From contig JACRAY010000005.1 in the NCBI GenBank assembly GCA_016213325.1, positions 310,001 through 374,000 of the forward strand: a stretch of 64,000 nucleotides of DNA, in the 5' to 3' direction. Position numbers and translations under genes: made by a program. Shown piece by piece: positions 9,214-18,506 of this stretch (within the stretch, counting starts at the first letter, position 1; the number at the start of each line of letters is the position of its first letter). The notes beneath the pieces are model-generated. The model had not been told where the DNA came from and did no database searches. It saw nothing but the letters and a program-made list of their open reading frames with translations. This DNA comes from Burkholderiales bacterium (GTDB taxonomy: Bacteria; Pseudomonadota; Gammaproteobacteria; Burkholderiales; Burkholderiaceae_C).

Positions 9214-10817
9214 CGACCCCGGATGCGCCGGCCGGCCGCCAGCACGAGCCGCATGCACAGCGCCCAGGCCCACCCGAAGGCCAGCAGCCAGGCGGCCCGT
9301 GCTTCGCCCCTGGGTGACGCCGTGACCGCCATCTCCTCCACTACGAACAAGGGCACGAGGGCCATGCCGTAGCCGATGACCATCGCCACCCAGGGGGGGC
9401 GGCGCTCGAAAAACCCGTTGGCCACCAGCGCCCACATGGAGCACAGCAACAGCGCTCCCGCGGCAGCGTGGGATGCTTTCCCGGGTGCCAGCAAGGCGAC
9501 GGCCAGCAGCACCGCCACCGGGTAGCCCCAGCCGCGGCGAAAAGCCCGTTCGTAGCGCCCGGCATCGCGGGCGCGCCAGCCAAGGCTCCAAACGGCGTCC
9601 TCGCCCTTCAGTGCGAACAGGCCCAGCAGGGCCGCCGCCAGGAAATTGAGCGGGAAGGCCATGCGAAACGAAATGCCCAGGGCAACGCCACCGAACAGCG
9701 TGACCAGCGCCATGACGACGAGGCGATTGCTGGTGATGTCCTCCGCGCGGATGCCGGGAAGCGCCCACACCGCGACGAGGGCGCATGCCACCGCGCACGC
9801 GAGGATGGCCGCATCCGGCCAGGTGGCCGACCACGTGCAGGCGAACACCAGCGGCGCGGCGGCCACCACCCAGCCGCCCTTGCGCCAGGGATGGGTCTCC
9901 CAGCCGGCTCGCCAGGACGACCATCGCAGCTCGAGCAGCTCCCAGCCCAGGCAGGCCGCCACCACCCCCGCGGCGACAACCGCCGCCAGCCACGGCTGCG
10001 GCAACAACAGCCACGACAGCAGCGCGAGGGCCAGCGCGAGCAGTGCGTGCCATGCATATGGGCGCGGTGCGGCAACGCAACGCTGCCACCATTGCGCCGT
10101 ACGGGGGTCGACCTCGTGCTCGATCACTTCCGGGGCGGCGTGTTCCATGCCGCGCAGCAGCAGCCGCATCTCGCGCACCACCGACTTGTCGAGGGCGATC
10201 CAGCGGAAGTGCGCAGGGCGGCAGGGGCCCAGCAGCGCGCGGGTCGCCCGCTGGCGTGCCTTGCCTGCCATCACGCTTTCGAGTTCGCGCCGCGTTTCGC
10301 GCGCGCGCAACCGGGCCGCCAGCCGGCCTGGCTGCTCGCGCCAGCCGAAGTGGGATGCCGCGCGTCCCGCCAGCAGCATCGGCAGGTCCGGCGCAGTCTC
10401 CAGCGTAGCTGCGAGCGCCTGTTCGAAATGCTCGCGCGTTGCCAGGTTCCCCAGCGCCTCACCCGCAAGCACCTCGTCCAGCGCGTCGGCCGCTGCTGCG
10501 TCGCCTTGCGTACGCAGCAGCTGCAGCAGGTTCCCCAGGGCGACGATCGCCTGTTCCTCCGGCGCAATCCGGGGCTTGAAGTCGGTTGGCTCGCGTGTCG
10601 GTGCAGCCGGCGGGGGCTCTTCGTGGCGCAGCGGAGGCGGCGGTGCCGCCGGCATGCCCTGGGTGAGCGCCAGCGCCTGCTCGTACGCCAGCCGCAGCAG
10701 CTGGAAGCCTTGCGGGTCGTCTTCGGGATGCGCCTGCTTCAGCCGGCGCGCATAGGCTTTGCGGATCGCGCGCGCGTCCTCGGTCGGTGCGATGCCGAGG
10801 ACGTCCCAGGCCGTCAT
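9210..10817 (-). CDS. Membrane-anchored J-domain protein (DjlB/DjlC-like)
   Basis: A 535-residue protein with an N-terminal J domain (residues ~1-50) followed by a soluble linker. From about residue 250 there is a strongly hydrophobic C-terminal half with roughly eight membrane segments. The J-domain tripeptide is His-Pro-Glu (residues 30-32, [20 protein letters not shown]) instead of His-Pro-Asp. The [13 protein letters not shown] segment matches the DjlB/DjlC group, which are the dedicated partners of HscC in E. coli. ATG 10817 is preferred; a GTG at 10823 directly abuts the hscC stop and is also possible. The gene sits between hscC and the ADPRH fusion with overlapping or touching ends, so it is almost certainly co-expressed. 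Confidence 0.85.
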   Translation of the reverse strand: MTAWDVLGIAPTEDARAIRKAYARRLKQAHPEDDPQGFQLLRLAYEQALALTQGMPAAPPPPLRHEEPPPAAPTREPTDFKPRIAPEEQAIVALGNLLQLLRTQGDAAAADALDEVLAGEALGNLATREHFEQALAATLETAPDLPMLLAGRAASHFGWREQPGRLAARLRARETRRELESVMAGKARQRATRALLGPCRPAHFRWIALDKSVVREMRLLLRGMEHAAPEVIEHEVDPRTAQWWQRCVAAPRPYAWHALLALALALLSWLLLPQPWLAAVVAAGVVAACLGWELLELRWSSWRAGWETHPWRKGGWVVAAAPLVFACTWSATWPDAAILACAVACALVAVWALPGIRAEDITSNRLVVMALVTLFGGVALGISFRMAFPLNFLAAALLGLFALKGEDAVWSLGWRARDAGRYERAFRRGWGYPVAVLLAVALLAPGKASHAAAGALLLCSMWALVANGFFERRPPWVAMVIGYGMALVPLFVVEEMAVTASPRGEARAAWLLAFGWAWALCMRLVLAAGRRIRGR

Positions 10818-10823
10818 GTGCAC

Positions 10824-12521
10824 TCAGAGATAGGTCTCGTTGTCGATGTCGTCCAGGATGCGCTGCATGGCGGCGCGCGCTTCCCGGCACTCGTGCGGGT
10901 CCTGCCGGTCCAGCGTGAGCAGGAACCTGCTGATGAGGCGGCCGACGGCCTCGCGCCGGTCGCCCAGGCTCTCCTGGTAGACGCGGTCCGCGCGTTCGAC
11001 GATGGCGCGATTTTCCGCCAGTTGCCGCGGATGGATCTTGAGCGCCGCGAGCTTGCGCAGCGACTCGGCCACCTCGACGGGGGTAAGCGCGCCGGGGCTG
11101 CCCTCGATCACCACGCTGGCGGTGCGGCCGGTGCTGTGCACGCTGGCCTCGACTTCCAGCAGTCCGTTGATGTCGTAGGTGAAGCGCACGTCGATCGTCT
11201 CCATGCCGGCGGGGCGCGCCGGCACCGGCACCGTCACCTCGCCCAGGAAGACGTTCTCGTCGACGTTGCGCGACTCGCCCTGGAAGATGCGCGCGGTGAT
11301 TTCGCGCTGGTTGTCGCGCGCCGTGGTGAACGTCTTGCTGCGGCTGGCGGGCACGACGGTGTTGCGCTCGATGATGGGCGAGAAGCTGATTTGCAGGTGG
11401 CCGGGCGCGACTTCATGCGCGCTGTCGATGCCCAGCGAGTAGGGGCTGACGTCGGTGAGCACCACTTCTTCGAGCGCCGCGTCGCGTGCCTTGAGGCCGG
11501 CTTGCACGCCCGCGCCCAGCGCCACCACTTCATCGGGGTTCAGGCCGGCGCTGGGGATGCGGCCGAACATCTTCGCCACCAGGCTGCGCACCATCGGCAT
11601 GCGCGTGGCGCCGCCGGCCATCACGATGCGGTCGAGCCCGCCGGAGCGGATGTGCGCGTCGCGCAGGGCGCGTTCCACCGGTGCGCGCGCGCGTGCCAGC
11701 AGCGGTGCGCTCAAGGCTTCGAACTGCTGGGCGGTGACCGTCCACTCGCGCTCGCCGCCGCCATCGAGCCGCACCCGCATCACGGCCGACGGCTCGGTGG
11801 ACAGGCGCCGCTTGGCGCGCTCGGCCTGCTCGCGCAGCGTGGCGCGCACCGCAGGCGGCAGCCGGGTCTCGTCCAGCCCCAGTTCGCGTGCGCACTCGCG
11901 CACCAGCAGCACAGCGAAGTCCTCGCCGCCCAGGAAGTTGTCGCCGGCGCTGGCGCGCACCTCCATCACGCCTTCGAACATCTCCAGCACTGACACGTCG
12001 AAGGTGCCGCCGCCGAGGTCGAACACCAGGAAGCACGACTCGCGGCCCAGCTCGTGCAGCCCGTACGCAAGCGCCGCCGCAGTCGGCTCGTTCAGCAGGC
12101 GGCCGACCTTGAGCCCGGCCAGCTCGCCCGCTGCGCGCGTGGCCTTGCGCTGCGCATCGCTGAAGTACGCGGGCACGGTGATCACCGCTTCGTCGACTTC
12201 GCAGCCCAGCGCCGCTTCGGCGTCGGCCTTGAGCGAACGCAGCACCAGCGCCGACAATTCTTCGGGCCGGAACGTGCGTTCGCCGAGCTGCAGGGCGCGC
12301 GTCGTGCCCATGTAGCGCTTGAAGACGGCGGCAGTGCTTTCGGGATGGGTCAGCAGGCGTTCGCGTGCCGCGAGTCCCACCAGCACTTCGCCGGCTTCGT
12401 CGACGGCCACCACGGAAGGCGTGAGCAGCTGGCCGAGCGCGTTGGGAATGAGCCGGGCCGCGCCGTCGCACCAGGCGCAGGCCAGGCTGTTCGTGGTGCC
12501 GAGATCGATGCCGACGATCAT
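10824..12521 (-). CDS. hscC: Hsp70-family chaperone HscC
   Basis: A 565-residue Hsp70. The nucleotide-binding domain shows GIDLGTTNSLA at residues 4-14, FDLGGGTFDVSVL near ~190, and VMAGGATRMPMV near ~300. A substrate-binding beta domain (TDVSPYSLGID, TFTTARDNQREI) and a short helical lid follow. At ~565 residues and without a C-terminal EEVD-type tail it is shorter than DnaK (~640) and matches HscC (Hsp62). HscC in E. coli works with J proteins DjlB/DjlC and affects sigma-70 activity and cadmium sensitivity. The next gene encodes exactly such a J protein. It is the first gene of a three-gene minus-strand operon. Confidence 0.92.
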   Translation of the reverse strand: MIVGIDLGTTNSLACAWCDGAARLIPNALGQLLTPSVVAVDEAGEVLVGLAARERLLTHPESTAAVFKRYMGTTRALQLGERTFRPEELSALVLRSLKADAEAALGCEVDEAVITVPAYFSDAQRKATRAAGELAGLKVGRLLNEPTAAALAYGLHELGRESCFLVFDLGGGTFDVSVLEMFEGVMEVRASAGDNFLGGEDFAVLLVRECARELGLDETRLPPAVRATLREQAERAKRRLSTEPSAVMRVRLDGGGEREWTVTAQQFEALSAPLLARARAPVERALRDAHIRSGGLDRIVMAGGATRMPMVRSLVAKMFGRIPSAGLNPDEVVALGAGVQAGLKARDAALEEVVLTDVSPYSLGIDSAHEVAPGHLQISFSPIIERNTVVPASRSKTFTTARDNQREITARIFQGESRNVDENVFLGEVTVPVPARPAGMETIDVRFTYDINGLLEVEASVHSTGRTASVVIEGSPGALTPVEVAESLRKLAALKIHPRQLAENRAIVERADRVYQESLGDRREAVGRLISRFLLTLDRQDPHECREARAAMQRILDDIDNETYL

Positions 12522-12561
12522 GTGGGCCCCCAGGTGTCTGCGGGGCGCCCATTATTTCACC

Positions 12562-13053
12562 CTAGCGCGCTTTTCGCACCCGCAGCAGCTCGTCGAGGAT
12601 GAGGCCGATGGCGCCGATGGTGATCGCGCTGTCGGCCACGTTGAAGGCCGGGAAGTACCAGCCGCCGTAGTGGAACTGCAGGAAGTCCACCACGTAGCCG
12701 TGCAGCAGCCGGTCGACCACGTTGCCGACGGCGCCGCCCAGGATGCACGCGAGCGAGAACGCGAACAGCTTCTGGTGCGAGTGCGAGCGCAGCAGCCACA
12801 GGATGAAGCCCGTGGCCAGCACGCCGATGCCGGTGAAGAACCAGCGCTGCCAGCCCGAGGCCGCGGCCAGGAAGGAGAACGCAGCGCCCGTGTTGTGCGC
12901 GCGCACGACGTTGAAGAAGGGCAGCACGTAAGTGGAGTCCCCGAGCTTGTAGTAGCCCAGGATCAGCACCTTGGTGAACTGGTCGGCGATCAGGATGATC
13001 AGCGCCAGGCCCAGCCAGGGCAGCATGCTGCCCGCTGCGTTGCCGCGTGCCAT
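12562..13053 (-). CDS. lspA: Lipoprotein signal peptidase (signal peptidase II)
   Basis: A 163-residue four-TM aspartyl protease that cleaves the signal peptide of prolipoproteins in the inner membrane after lipid attachment. The catalytic Asp pair is visible in [12 protein letters not shown] (about residue 113) and [11 protein letters not shown] (about residue 139). The conserved Asn of [14 protein letters not shown] precedes them. ATG 13053 shares one base with the ileS stop (TGATG), giving the usual ileS-lspA order with translational coupling. Family length is ~160 residues. Confidence 0.97.
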   Translation of the reverse strand: MARGNAAGSMLPWLGLALIILIADQFTKVLILGYYKLGDSTYVLPFFNVVRAHNTGAAFSFLAAASGWQRWFFTGIGVLATGFILWLLRSHSHQKLFAFSLACILGGAVGNVVDRLLHGYVVDFLQFHYGGWYFPAFNVADSAITIGAIGLILDELLRVRKAR

Positions 13054-15893
13054 CAGGCGTGCACCCGCGGTTCGCCCGCGCCGAACAGGTTCGCCACGCA
13101 GCGCCCGCAGATGGTGGGATGCGCCGGGTCGCTGCCCACGTCGGGCCGCCAGTGCCAGCAGCGGTCGCACTTGGTGTCGGCGGACGGCACGGCCTGCACG
13201 GCGAGTTCGTCACCCGGCTTCAGTTCCACGGCCGACGTGATGAAGACGAACTTCAGGTCGTCGCCCAGTGCGGCCAGCAGCGCGTAGTCTTCCGCAGGCG
13301 CCGTCAGCACCAGGTTGGCCTGCAGTGACGAGCCCACCTGGCCCCGCTCGCGCAGTGCCTCGATCTCCTTGTTGGCGATGCCGCGGATCTCGTTGATGCG
13401 GTTCCACTTCGCCAGCAGGTCGGTGTCGGGGCTGCCGATCCTGGCGTATTCCTCCAGGAAGATCGAGTCGGAGTCGCCGAAGATCTTCCACGCCTCTTCC
13501 GCCGTGAAGCTGAGGAAGGGCGCCATCCAGCGCAGCATGGCATGCGTGATGTTCCACAGCGCGGTCTGCGCGCTGCGGCGCGCATGCGACTTGGGCGCCG
13601 TTGTGTACAGGCGGTCCTTCAGGATGTCGAGGTAGAACGCGCCCAGGTCTTCCGAGCAGTACACCTGCAGCTTGGCCACCACCGGGTGGAACTCGTAGAC
13701 CTCGTAGTGAGCGAGCACCTCGGCCTGGAACTGCGCGGCGCGCGACAGCGCGTAGCGGTCGATCTCCAGCAGCTCGCCCAGCGGCACGGCGTCCTTGGCG
13801 GGGTCGAAGTCGCTCACGTTCGCCAGCAGGAAGCGCAGCGTGTTGCGGATGCGCCGGTAGGCGTCGACCACGCGCGCCAGGATCTTGTCGTCGCCGGCGA
13901 TGTCGCCCGAGTAGTCGGAAGCCGCCACCCACAGGCGGATGATTTCGGCGCCCAGCTTCTTCCACGTCTCCTGCGGATCGACCCCGTTGCCCAGCGACTT
14001 GCTCATCTTGCGGCCCTGGCTGTCCACCGTGAAGCCGTGCGTGAGCAGGCCGCGGTAGGGTGCGCGGCCGTACATGGCGCAGGCGGTCAGGAGCGAGCTG
14101 TGGAACCAGCCGCGGTGCTGGTCGTGGCCTTCCAGGTACAGGTCGGCCTCGGGGCCGTCCTCGTGCGCCGAGCCCGGGTGCGAGCCCTTCAGCACCGTGG
14201 TGTGCGTCGTGCCCGAGTCGAACCACACCTCGAGGATATCGGTGCTCTTGGTGTAGTCGGCCGCGTCCGCGGCTGCGCCGACCCTGGCCAGGATGTCGGC
14301 AGCGCTTGCCTTGCTCCACGCCTCGATGCCGCCGGCTTGCACCATGTCGGCCGCCACGTCCAGGATCTCCATGGTCTTCGGGTGCAGGTCGTGCGTGTCG
14401 CGGTGAAGGAAGAAGGGCAGCGGCACGCCCCAGCTGCGCTGGCGGCTGATGCACCAGTCGGGCCGGCCCGCGATCATGTCGCGCAGCCGCGCCTGCCCGT
14501 TCTCGGGGTAGAAGCTGGTTTCCTCGATGGCCTTCAGCGCCATCCTGCGCAGGGTTTCGGGCGCCTTGTCCTTCGTGAACACGCCTTCGCCCTCGTCCAT
14601 GCGGATGAACCACTGCGCCGCGGCGCGGTAGATCACCGGGGTCTTGTGGCGCCAGCAGTGCGGGTAGCTGTGGACGATGCCCTCGGTGGCGAACAGCCGG
14701 CCGGCCTTGTCGATGGTGTCGATGATGTGCGGCACCGACTTCCAGATGTTCTCGCCGCCGAACAGCGCGAAGTCGCTGGCGTAGGAGCCGTTGCCCTGCA
14801 CCGGGTTCAGGATGTCGTCGTACTTCATCCCGTGCGCGACGCAGCTGTTGAAGTCGTCCAGGCCGTAGGCCGGCGACGAGTGCACGATGCCGGTGCCGTC
14901 TTCGGCCGTGGCGTAGTCGGCCAGGTACACCGGCGACAGGCGTCGGAAGCCTGGGTCCACGTCGTACAGCGGGTGGCGGAAGTTCAGGCCACCCAGCTTC
15001 CCGCCCTTGGCCGTGGCGACCACCTTGCCTTCCAGCTGGTAGCGCGCCAGCACCTTGTCGACCAGCGTCTCGGCCACGATGATCTGCCCGCGCGGCGTGT
15101 CGACCAGCGCGTAGTCGAGCTCCGGGTTCAGGTTGAGCGCCTGGTTGGCCGGGATGGTCCACGCGGTGGTGGTCCAGATCATCGCGAAGATGGGCTTGCC
15201 CGCATCGCCGCCGCCGAACGCTGCCACGACTTCCTGCGGCTCGTCGGCCGCGAAGCCCACGTCCAGCGTCTGCGACTTCTTGTCGGCGTACTCGATCTCG
15301 AACTCGGCCAGCGACGAGCCGCAGTCGAAGCACCAGTACACCGGCTTCAGGCCGCGATACACGAAGCCGCGCTCGATCACGCGCTTGAACGCGCGGATCT
15401 CGTCGGCCTCGTTCACGAAGTCCATGGTGCGGTACGGGTGGTCCCAGTCGCCCAGCACGCCCAGTCGCTTGAAGTCGGCGCGCTGGATGTCGATCTGCTC
15501 GGTGGCGTAGGCGCGGCTTTTCGCCTGCATCTCGTCGCGCGGCAGGTTGCGGCCGTGCTTCTTCTCGATGGCGTTCTCGATCGGCAGGCCGTGGCAGTCC
15601 CAGCCCGGGATGTAGGCCGCGTCCAGCCCTTTCAGCTGGCGCGCCTTCACGATCATGTCCTTCAGGACCTTGTTGACGGCGTGGCCCATGTGGATCTGGG
15701 CGTTGGCGTAGGGCGGCCCGTCGTGCAGCACGAACTTCTGGCGGCCCTGGCGCGCCACGCGCAGGCGCTTGTACAGGCCCTGGTCTTCCCACTCCTTCAC
15801 CCACGCGGGCTCGCGCTTGGGCAGGTCGCCACGCATCGGGAACGGCGTGTCGGGCAGGTTGAGGGTGGCGCGGTAGTCGGTCTTGTCTGTCAT
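13053..15893 (-). CDS. ileS: Isoleucyl-tRNA synthetase
   Basis: A 946-residue class I synthetase that charges tRNA-Ile and edits misactivated valine. Motifs in order: [13 protein letters not shown] (HIGH motif as HMGH, residues 68-71), the CP1 editing domain with [22 protein letters not shown] near 626, and a C-terminal zinc finger [10 protein letters not shown] with CGRC near the end. ATG 15893 ([18 protein letters not shown]) is chosen because AAAGG lies eight bases upstream and related proteins begin the same way. An upstream in-frame ATG at 15917 lacks support. It lies between ribF and lspA in the same direction. Confidence 0.97.
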   Translation of the reverse strand: MTDKTDYRATLNLPDTPFPMRGDLPKREPAWVKEWEDQGLYKRLRVARQGRQKFVLHDGPPYANAQIHMGHAVNKVLKDMIVKARQLKGLDAAYIPGWDCHGLPIENAIEKKHGRNLPRDEMQAKSRAYATEQIDIQRADFKRLGVLGDWDHPYRTMDFVNEADEIRAFKRVIERGFVYRGLKPVYWCFDCGSSLAEFEIEYADKKSQTLDVGFAADEPQEVVAAFGGGDAGKPIFAMIWTTTAWTIPANQALNLNPELDYALVDTPRGQIIVAETLVDKVLARYQLEGKVVATAKGGKLGGLNFRHPLYDVDPGFRRLSPVYLADYATAEDGTGIVHSSPAYGLDDFNSCVAHGMKYDDILNPVQGNGSYASDFALFGGENIWKSVPHIIDTIDKAGRLFATEGIVHSYPHCWRHKTPVIYRAAAQWFIRMDEGEGVFTKDKAPETLRRMALKAIEETSFYPENGQARLRDMIAGRPDWCISRQRSWGVPLPFFLHRDTHDLHPKTMEILDVAADMVQAGGIEAWSKASAADILARVGAAADAADYTKSTDILEVWFDSGTTHTTVLKGSHPGSAHEDGPEADLYLEGHDQHRGWFHSSLLTACAMYGRAPYRGLLTHGFTVDSQGRKMSKSLGNGVDPQETWKKLGAEIIRLWVAASDYSGDIAGDDKILARVVDAYRRIRNTLRFLLANVSDFDPAKDAVPLGELLEIDRYALSRAAQFQAEVLAHYEVYEFHPVVAKLQVYCSEDLGAFYLDILKDRLYTTAPKSHARRSAQTALWNITHAMLRWMAPFLSFTAEEAWKIFGDSDSIFLEEYARIGSPDTDLLAKWNRINEIRGIANKEIEALRERGQVGSSLQANLVLTAPAEDYALLAALGDDLKFVFITSAVELKPGDELAVQAVPSADTKCDRCWHWRPDVGSDPAHPTICGRCVANLFGAGEPRVHA

Positions 15894-15918
15894 GGGGAAA
15901 CCTTTACGGACTTGCATG

Positions 15919-15998
15919 TGTCATCCCGGGCTTGACCCGGGATCCATTCCACGAGGGGTGCTCGCCACCGTGGATGCCGGGTCAAGCCCGGCATGACA
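15919..15998. repeat. Inverted palindromic intergenic repeat (REP-like) between ribF and ileS
   Basis: Two GC-rich arms in opposite orientation, 15919-15952 and 15970-15998, each built around CCGGGCTTGACCCGG and ending with GGATCCA/GGATGCC variants. They could form a long hairpin with an 17-base loop, each arm also being self-complementary. Sequences of the GTCATGCCGGGCTTGACCCGGC type are widespread in proteobacterial intergenic regions. It lies within the minus-strand ribF-ileS unit, so it would appear in the mRNA 5' of ileS and may affect processing or attenuate read-through. Confidence 0.75.
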
Positions 15999-16004
15999 AG
16001 CCGG

Positions 16005-17015
16005 TCAAATTCGGTCGCGCGTCGTCTGGCGCCGGGTCTCGGCATGCGTGGCAGCGAAGAACGCGCGCGCGGCATCGCAGTCCCGGGCGATGCCGGCCTT
16101 CAGGGCATCGAGGCCGTCGTACCGGAGTTCGTCGTGCAGTTTGTGCAGCAGTTCCACCCGGATGATTTTACCGTAGGCCCCCTCGTCGCCCAGGGTGGCG
16201 GGCCAGCGCAGGCAATGGGTCTCCAGCAGCACCCGCCCGCCGTTCACGTCGGCCGGGTCCAGCGACGGCCGGATGCCCAGGTTGGCGACCCCTTCGATGG
16301 GCGTCCCGTCCAACCCGTGCACGTGCACGGCGAAGATGCCGCTGGCGGCCGGTTTCCAGTGCGCAAAGCGCAGGTTCAGGGTCTTGAAGCCCAGCTCGCG
16401 CCCGAGTTTGCGGCCGTGCACCACGTGGCCGCTGATGCTGTAAGGCCGCCCCAGCAGCGCCGCGGTGCCCGCCATGTCGCCCCGCGCCAGCGCCTCGCGC
16501 ACCGCCGAGCTCGACACGCGCAGCCCGTGCACCTGGTAGCTGTTCATGCGCGCCACGTCGAAGCCGTAGCGGCTGCCCGCCGAGTCGAGCATGGCGTAGT
16601 CGCCCGCTCGCCTGGCGCCGAAGCGGAAGTCGTCGCCCACCAGCACGTAGCGCGCGCCGAGCCCCTGCACCAGCACCTGTTCGATGAAGGCATCGGGAAC
16701 CAGGCTGGACAGCCGCGCGTCGAACCTCAGGACGACGCACTGGTCGACGCCGCAGCGCGCGAGCTCGGTGAGCTTGTCGCGCAGCGTGGCGACGCGCGCC
16801 GGCGCGATCTCGGGCTTGCGCTGCACCGCCGCGAAGTAGTCGCGCGGGTGCGGCTCGAAGGTGAGCACGCAGCTGGGCACGCCGCGGTGCCTGGCTTCGT
16901 TGTTCAGCAGCGCCAGCATGGCCTGGTGGCCGCGGTGCACGCCGTCGAAGTTGCCTATGGTCACCGCGCACGCGCTCGCGATGCCGGGGTGGTGGGTGCC
17001 TCTGAAGGTCTGCAT
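16005..17015 (-). CDS. ribF: Bifunctional riboflavin kinase / FAD synthetase
   Basis: A 336-residue protein that converts riboflavin to FMN and then FAD. The N-terminal adenylyltransferase domain carries TIGNFDGVHRGHQAML at ~19-34 (a HxGH-type nucleotide site) and VLTFEPHPRDYF. The C-terminal flavokinase domain carries GRPYSISGHVVHGRKLGREL and the NLGIRPS-type segment. ATG 17015 (MQTFRGTHHPG) is preferred; the longer reading upstream has no family support. It is followed by ileS and lspA, the order common in proteobacteria. Confidence 0.96.
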   Translation of the reverse strand: MQTFRGTHHPGIASACAVTIGNFDGVHRGHQAMLALLNNEARHRGVPSCVLTFEPHPRDYFAAVQRKPEIAPARVATLRDKLTELARCGVDQCVVLRFDARLSSLVPDAFIEQVLVQGLGARYVLVGDDFRFGARRAGDYAMLDSAGSRYGFDVARMNSYQVHGLRVSSSAVREALARGDMAGTAALLGRPYSISGHVVHGRKLGRELGFKTLNLRFAHWKPAASGIFAVHVHGLDGTPIEGVANLGIRPSLDPADVNGGRVLLETHCLRWPATLGDEGAYGKIIRVELLHKLHDELRYDGLDALKAGIARDCDAARAFFAATHAETRRQTTRDRI

Positions 17016-17108
17016 CGGGCGGTCCGGTATCTTTTTGATAGCACGCAGCGCCCGCGAATCAAGGCCGCCGGACGGGCGGGCTCTCATCAGTGCGTCGCGA
17101 AAACAGGG

Positions 17109-17114
17109 TATATT
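17109..17114 (+). promoter_or_regulatory. Possible -10 element (TATATT) for the HNH gene
   Basis: TATATT stands out in an otherwise GC-rich 125-base divergent interval between ribF and the HNH gene. It is 26 bases upstream of the TTG start and 15 bases upstream of the AAGGAG ribosome site. No good -35 hexamer is seen 16-18 bases further upstream, so this is only a candidate. Confidence 0.35.
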
Positions 17115-17140
17115 GTGCTGGTGTCCGTGAAGGAGCGCAT

Positions 17141-17698
17141 TTGAAGGTTTTGAAGCTGTCCGCCCAAGGCCTGCCGCAGTCGTGGATCTCGCTGGAGCAG
17201 GCCGTGCTGCACTATGCCGCCGACCAGGTGCGCTGGGAGGCCGGGGCAGAGGTGGCCGTGTTCCGCGGCGGGCACAACGCGGCCACCGGCCGCCAGTCGC
17301 TCATCACCGTCAACAGCATCATCGGCACCAAGGGCGTGCCGAACATCAACCCCTTCGACCTGAAGCCGGGGCTGACCAACGGCAAGCTGTTCGCCCGCGA
17401 CCGCAACATCTGCGCGTATTGCGGAGGCCACTTCCATGAGGAAGAACTCACACGCGAGCACGTCACGCCGTTTGCCCAGAACGGCAAGGACCACTGGATG
17501 AACGTGGTGACGGCGTGCCGCGCCTGCAACCACCGCAAGGGCAACCGCACGCCCGAGCAGGCGGGCATGCACCTGGTCTATGCGCCCTACATCCCCAGCC
17601 TGTGGGAAGACTTCATCCTGCGCAACCGCCGCATCCTGGCGGACCAGATGGAGTTCCTGATGGCGCACCTGCCCAAGAACTCGCGCCTGCATGCCTGA
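17141..17698 (+). CDS. HNH endonuclease family protein
   Basis: A 185-residue protein with a C-terminal-half HNH/zinc-finger nuclease domain. Paired cysteines CAYC (~90-93) and CRAC hold zinc, and REHVTPFAQNGKDHWMNVV supplies the His-Asn-type metal site, ending in CNHRKGNRTPEQAGM. The start is a TTG at 17141 (KVLKLSAQGLPQSWI) placed five bases after a clear AAGGAG. A GTG further upstream at 17090 has no ribosome site. Such stand-alone HNH genes are common in Burkholderiales and are not by themselves evidence of restriction or toxin function. The end overlaps the first WSC gene by eight bases. Confidence 0.9.
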   Translation: MKVLKLSAQGLPQSWISLEQAVLHYAADQVRWEAGAEVAVFRGGHNAATGRQSLITVNSIIGTKGVPNINPFDLKPGLTNGKLFARDRNICAYCGGHFHEEELTREHVTPFAQNGKDHWMNVVTACRACNHRKGNRTPEQAGMHLVYAPYIPSLWEDFILRNRRILADQMEFLMAHLPKNSRLHA

Positions 17699-18446
17699 GC
17701 CCCGGCGCGTGGCGGCGCTGCTGCTGGCCGCTGCCTGCGCCGTGGCGGCGCTGGCGCAGGACCTCGCGCCGCTGCCGCTGGTGCCCGGCGTGCAGGGCGT
17801 GCCGCTGCAGCCGCCCACGCCGGCTGCCACCGGCGCCGAAACCGAAACCCATGCCCCGACTTCGCCGCCCATTCCGGGCACGTTGCTGGGGTGCTTTCGC
17901 GACGATGCGGCGTCGCGCGTACTCGATGGCTACCACACGCAGATCCCGGCCATGACGCCGCTGGCCTGCATCGCCGAATGCCGCAGCCGCGGTTACACAT
18001 CGGCCGGCACGCAAGCCGGCGACCAGTGTTTCTGCGGCCATGCCTACGACCGGCTCGGCAGCGCAGACACCTGCAACGTGCCATGTGACGGCGACGCCTC
18101 GCAGACCTGCGGCGGCGCCCTGGCCAATGCGGTCTACGCCACCGGGTTCGGCCGCGCCGACATCACGTCGGCGTCGCGCATCTTCGCGGCGCCGGCGGCC
18201 AGCGCACTGGCCCCCGGCTTCTACGACGGCGTGGACATCCAGGGGCCCGTGCTGCGATCGTTCCCGCTGTCGTACCCGCGAATCGAAATCTGCGCGCAAG
18301 CCTGCCTGGTGGAGCCCGGTTGCGCAGGCTTCAGTTTCGTGCGCGCCGGGGGGTATGCAGTTGCCGATCCTCCCACTTGTTACCTGCGGACACGTGTTGA
18401 TGGCACATCGCAAAATGTGCGCGTCACTTCCGGTGTGCTTAAGTGA
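17691..18446 (+). CDS. Secreted WSC + PAN/apple-like domain protein 1
   Basis: A 251-residue exported protein. A signal peptide ends near residue 22 (AAACAVAALAQ), and a Pro/Thr-rich linker follows. The WSC domain (~63-150) shows the cysteine pattern LGCFRDD, ACIAECRSRGYTSAG, CFCGHAYDR, CNVPCDGD and CGGALANAVY. The last ~90 residues form a PAN/apple-like module with CAQACLVEPGCAGFSFVRAG and CYLRTRV. WSC domains bind carbohydrate in fungal and eukaryotic surface sensors and are less common in bacteria. The likely role is polysaccharide or glycoprotein binding at the cell surface. ATG 17691 overlaps the HNH gene end. Confidence 0.82.
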   Translation: MPEPRRVAALLLAAACAVAALAQDLAPLPLVPGVQGVPLQPPTPAATGAETETHAPTSPPIPGTLLGCFRDDAASRVLDGYHTQIPAMTPLACIAECRSRGYTSAGTQAGDQCFCGHAYDRLGSADTCNVPCDGDASQTCGGALANAVYATGFGRADITSASRIFAAPAASALAPGFYDGVDIQGPVLRSFPLSYPRIEICAQACLVEPGCAGFSFVRAGGYAVADPPTCYLRTRVDGTSQNVRVTSGVLK

Positions 18447-18506
18447 GTGGAAGGATTGACGGCAGGCGGGCAGGGTGGCGTACGATTGGGGCTCGTGCCG
18501 GGAGAC

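Noticed and set aside
13542-15935. A ~797-codon open frame on the plus strand opposite ileS
   Set aside because: It is antisense to ileS, has low-complexity Arg/Ala/Val/Leu/His composition, no ribosome site and no recognisable motif. High-GC genes often leave long open antisense frames.
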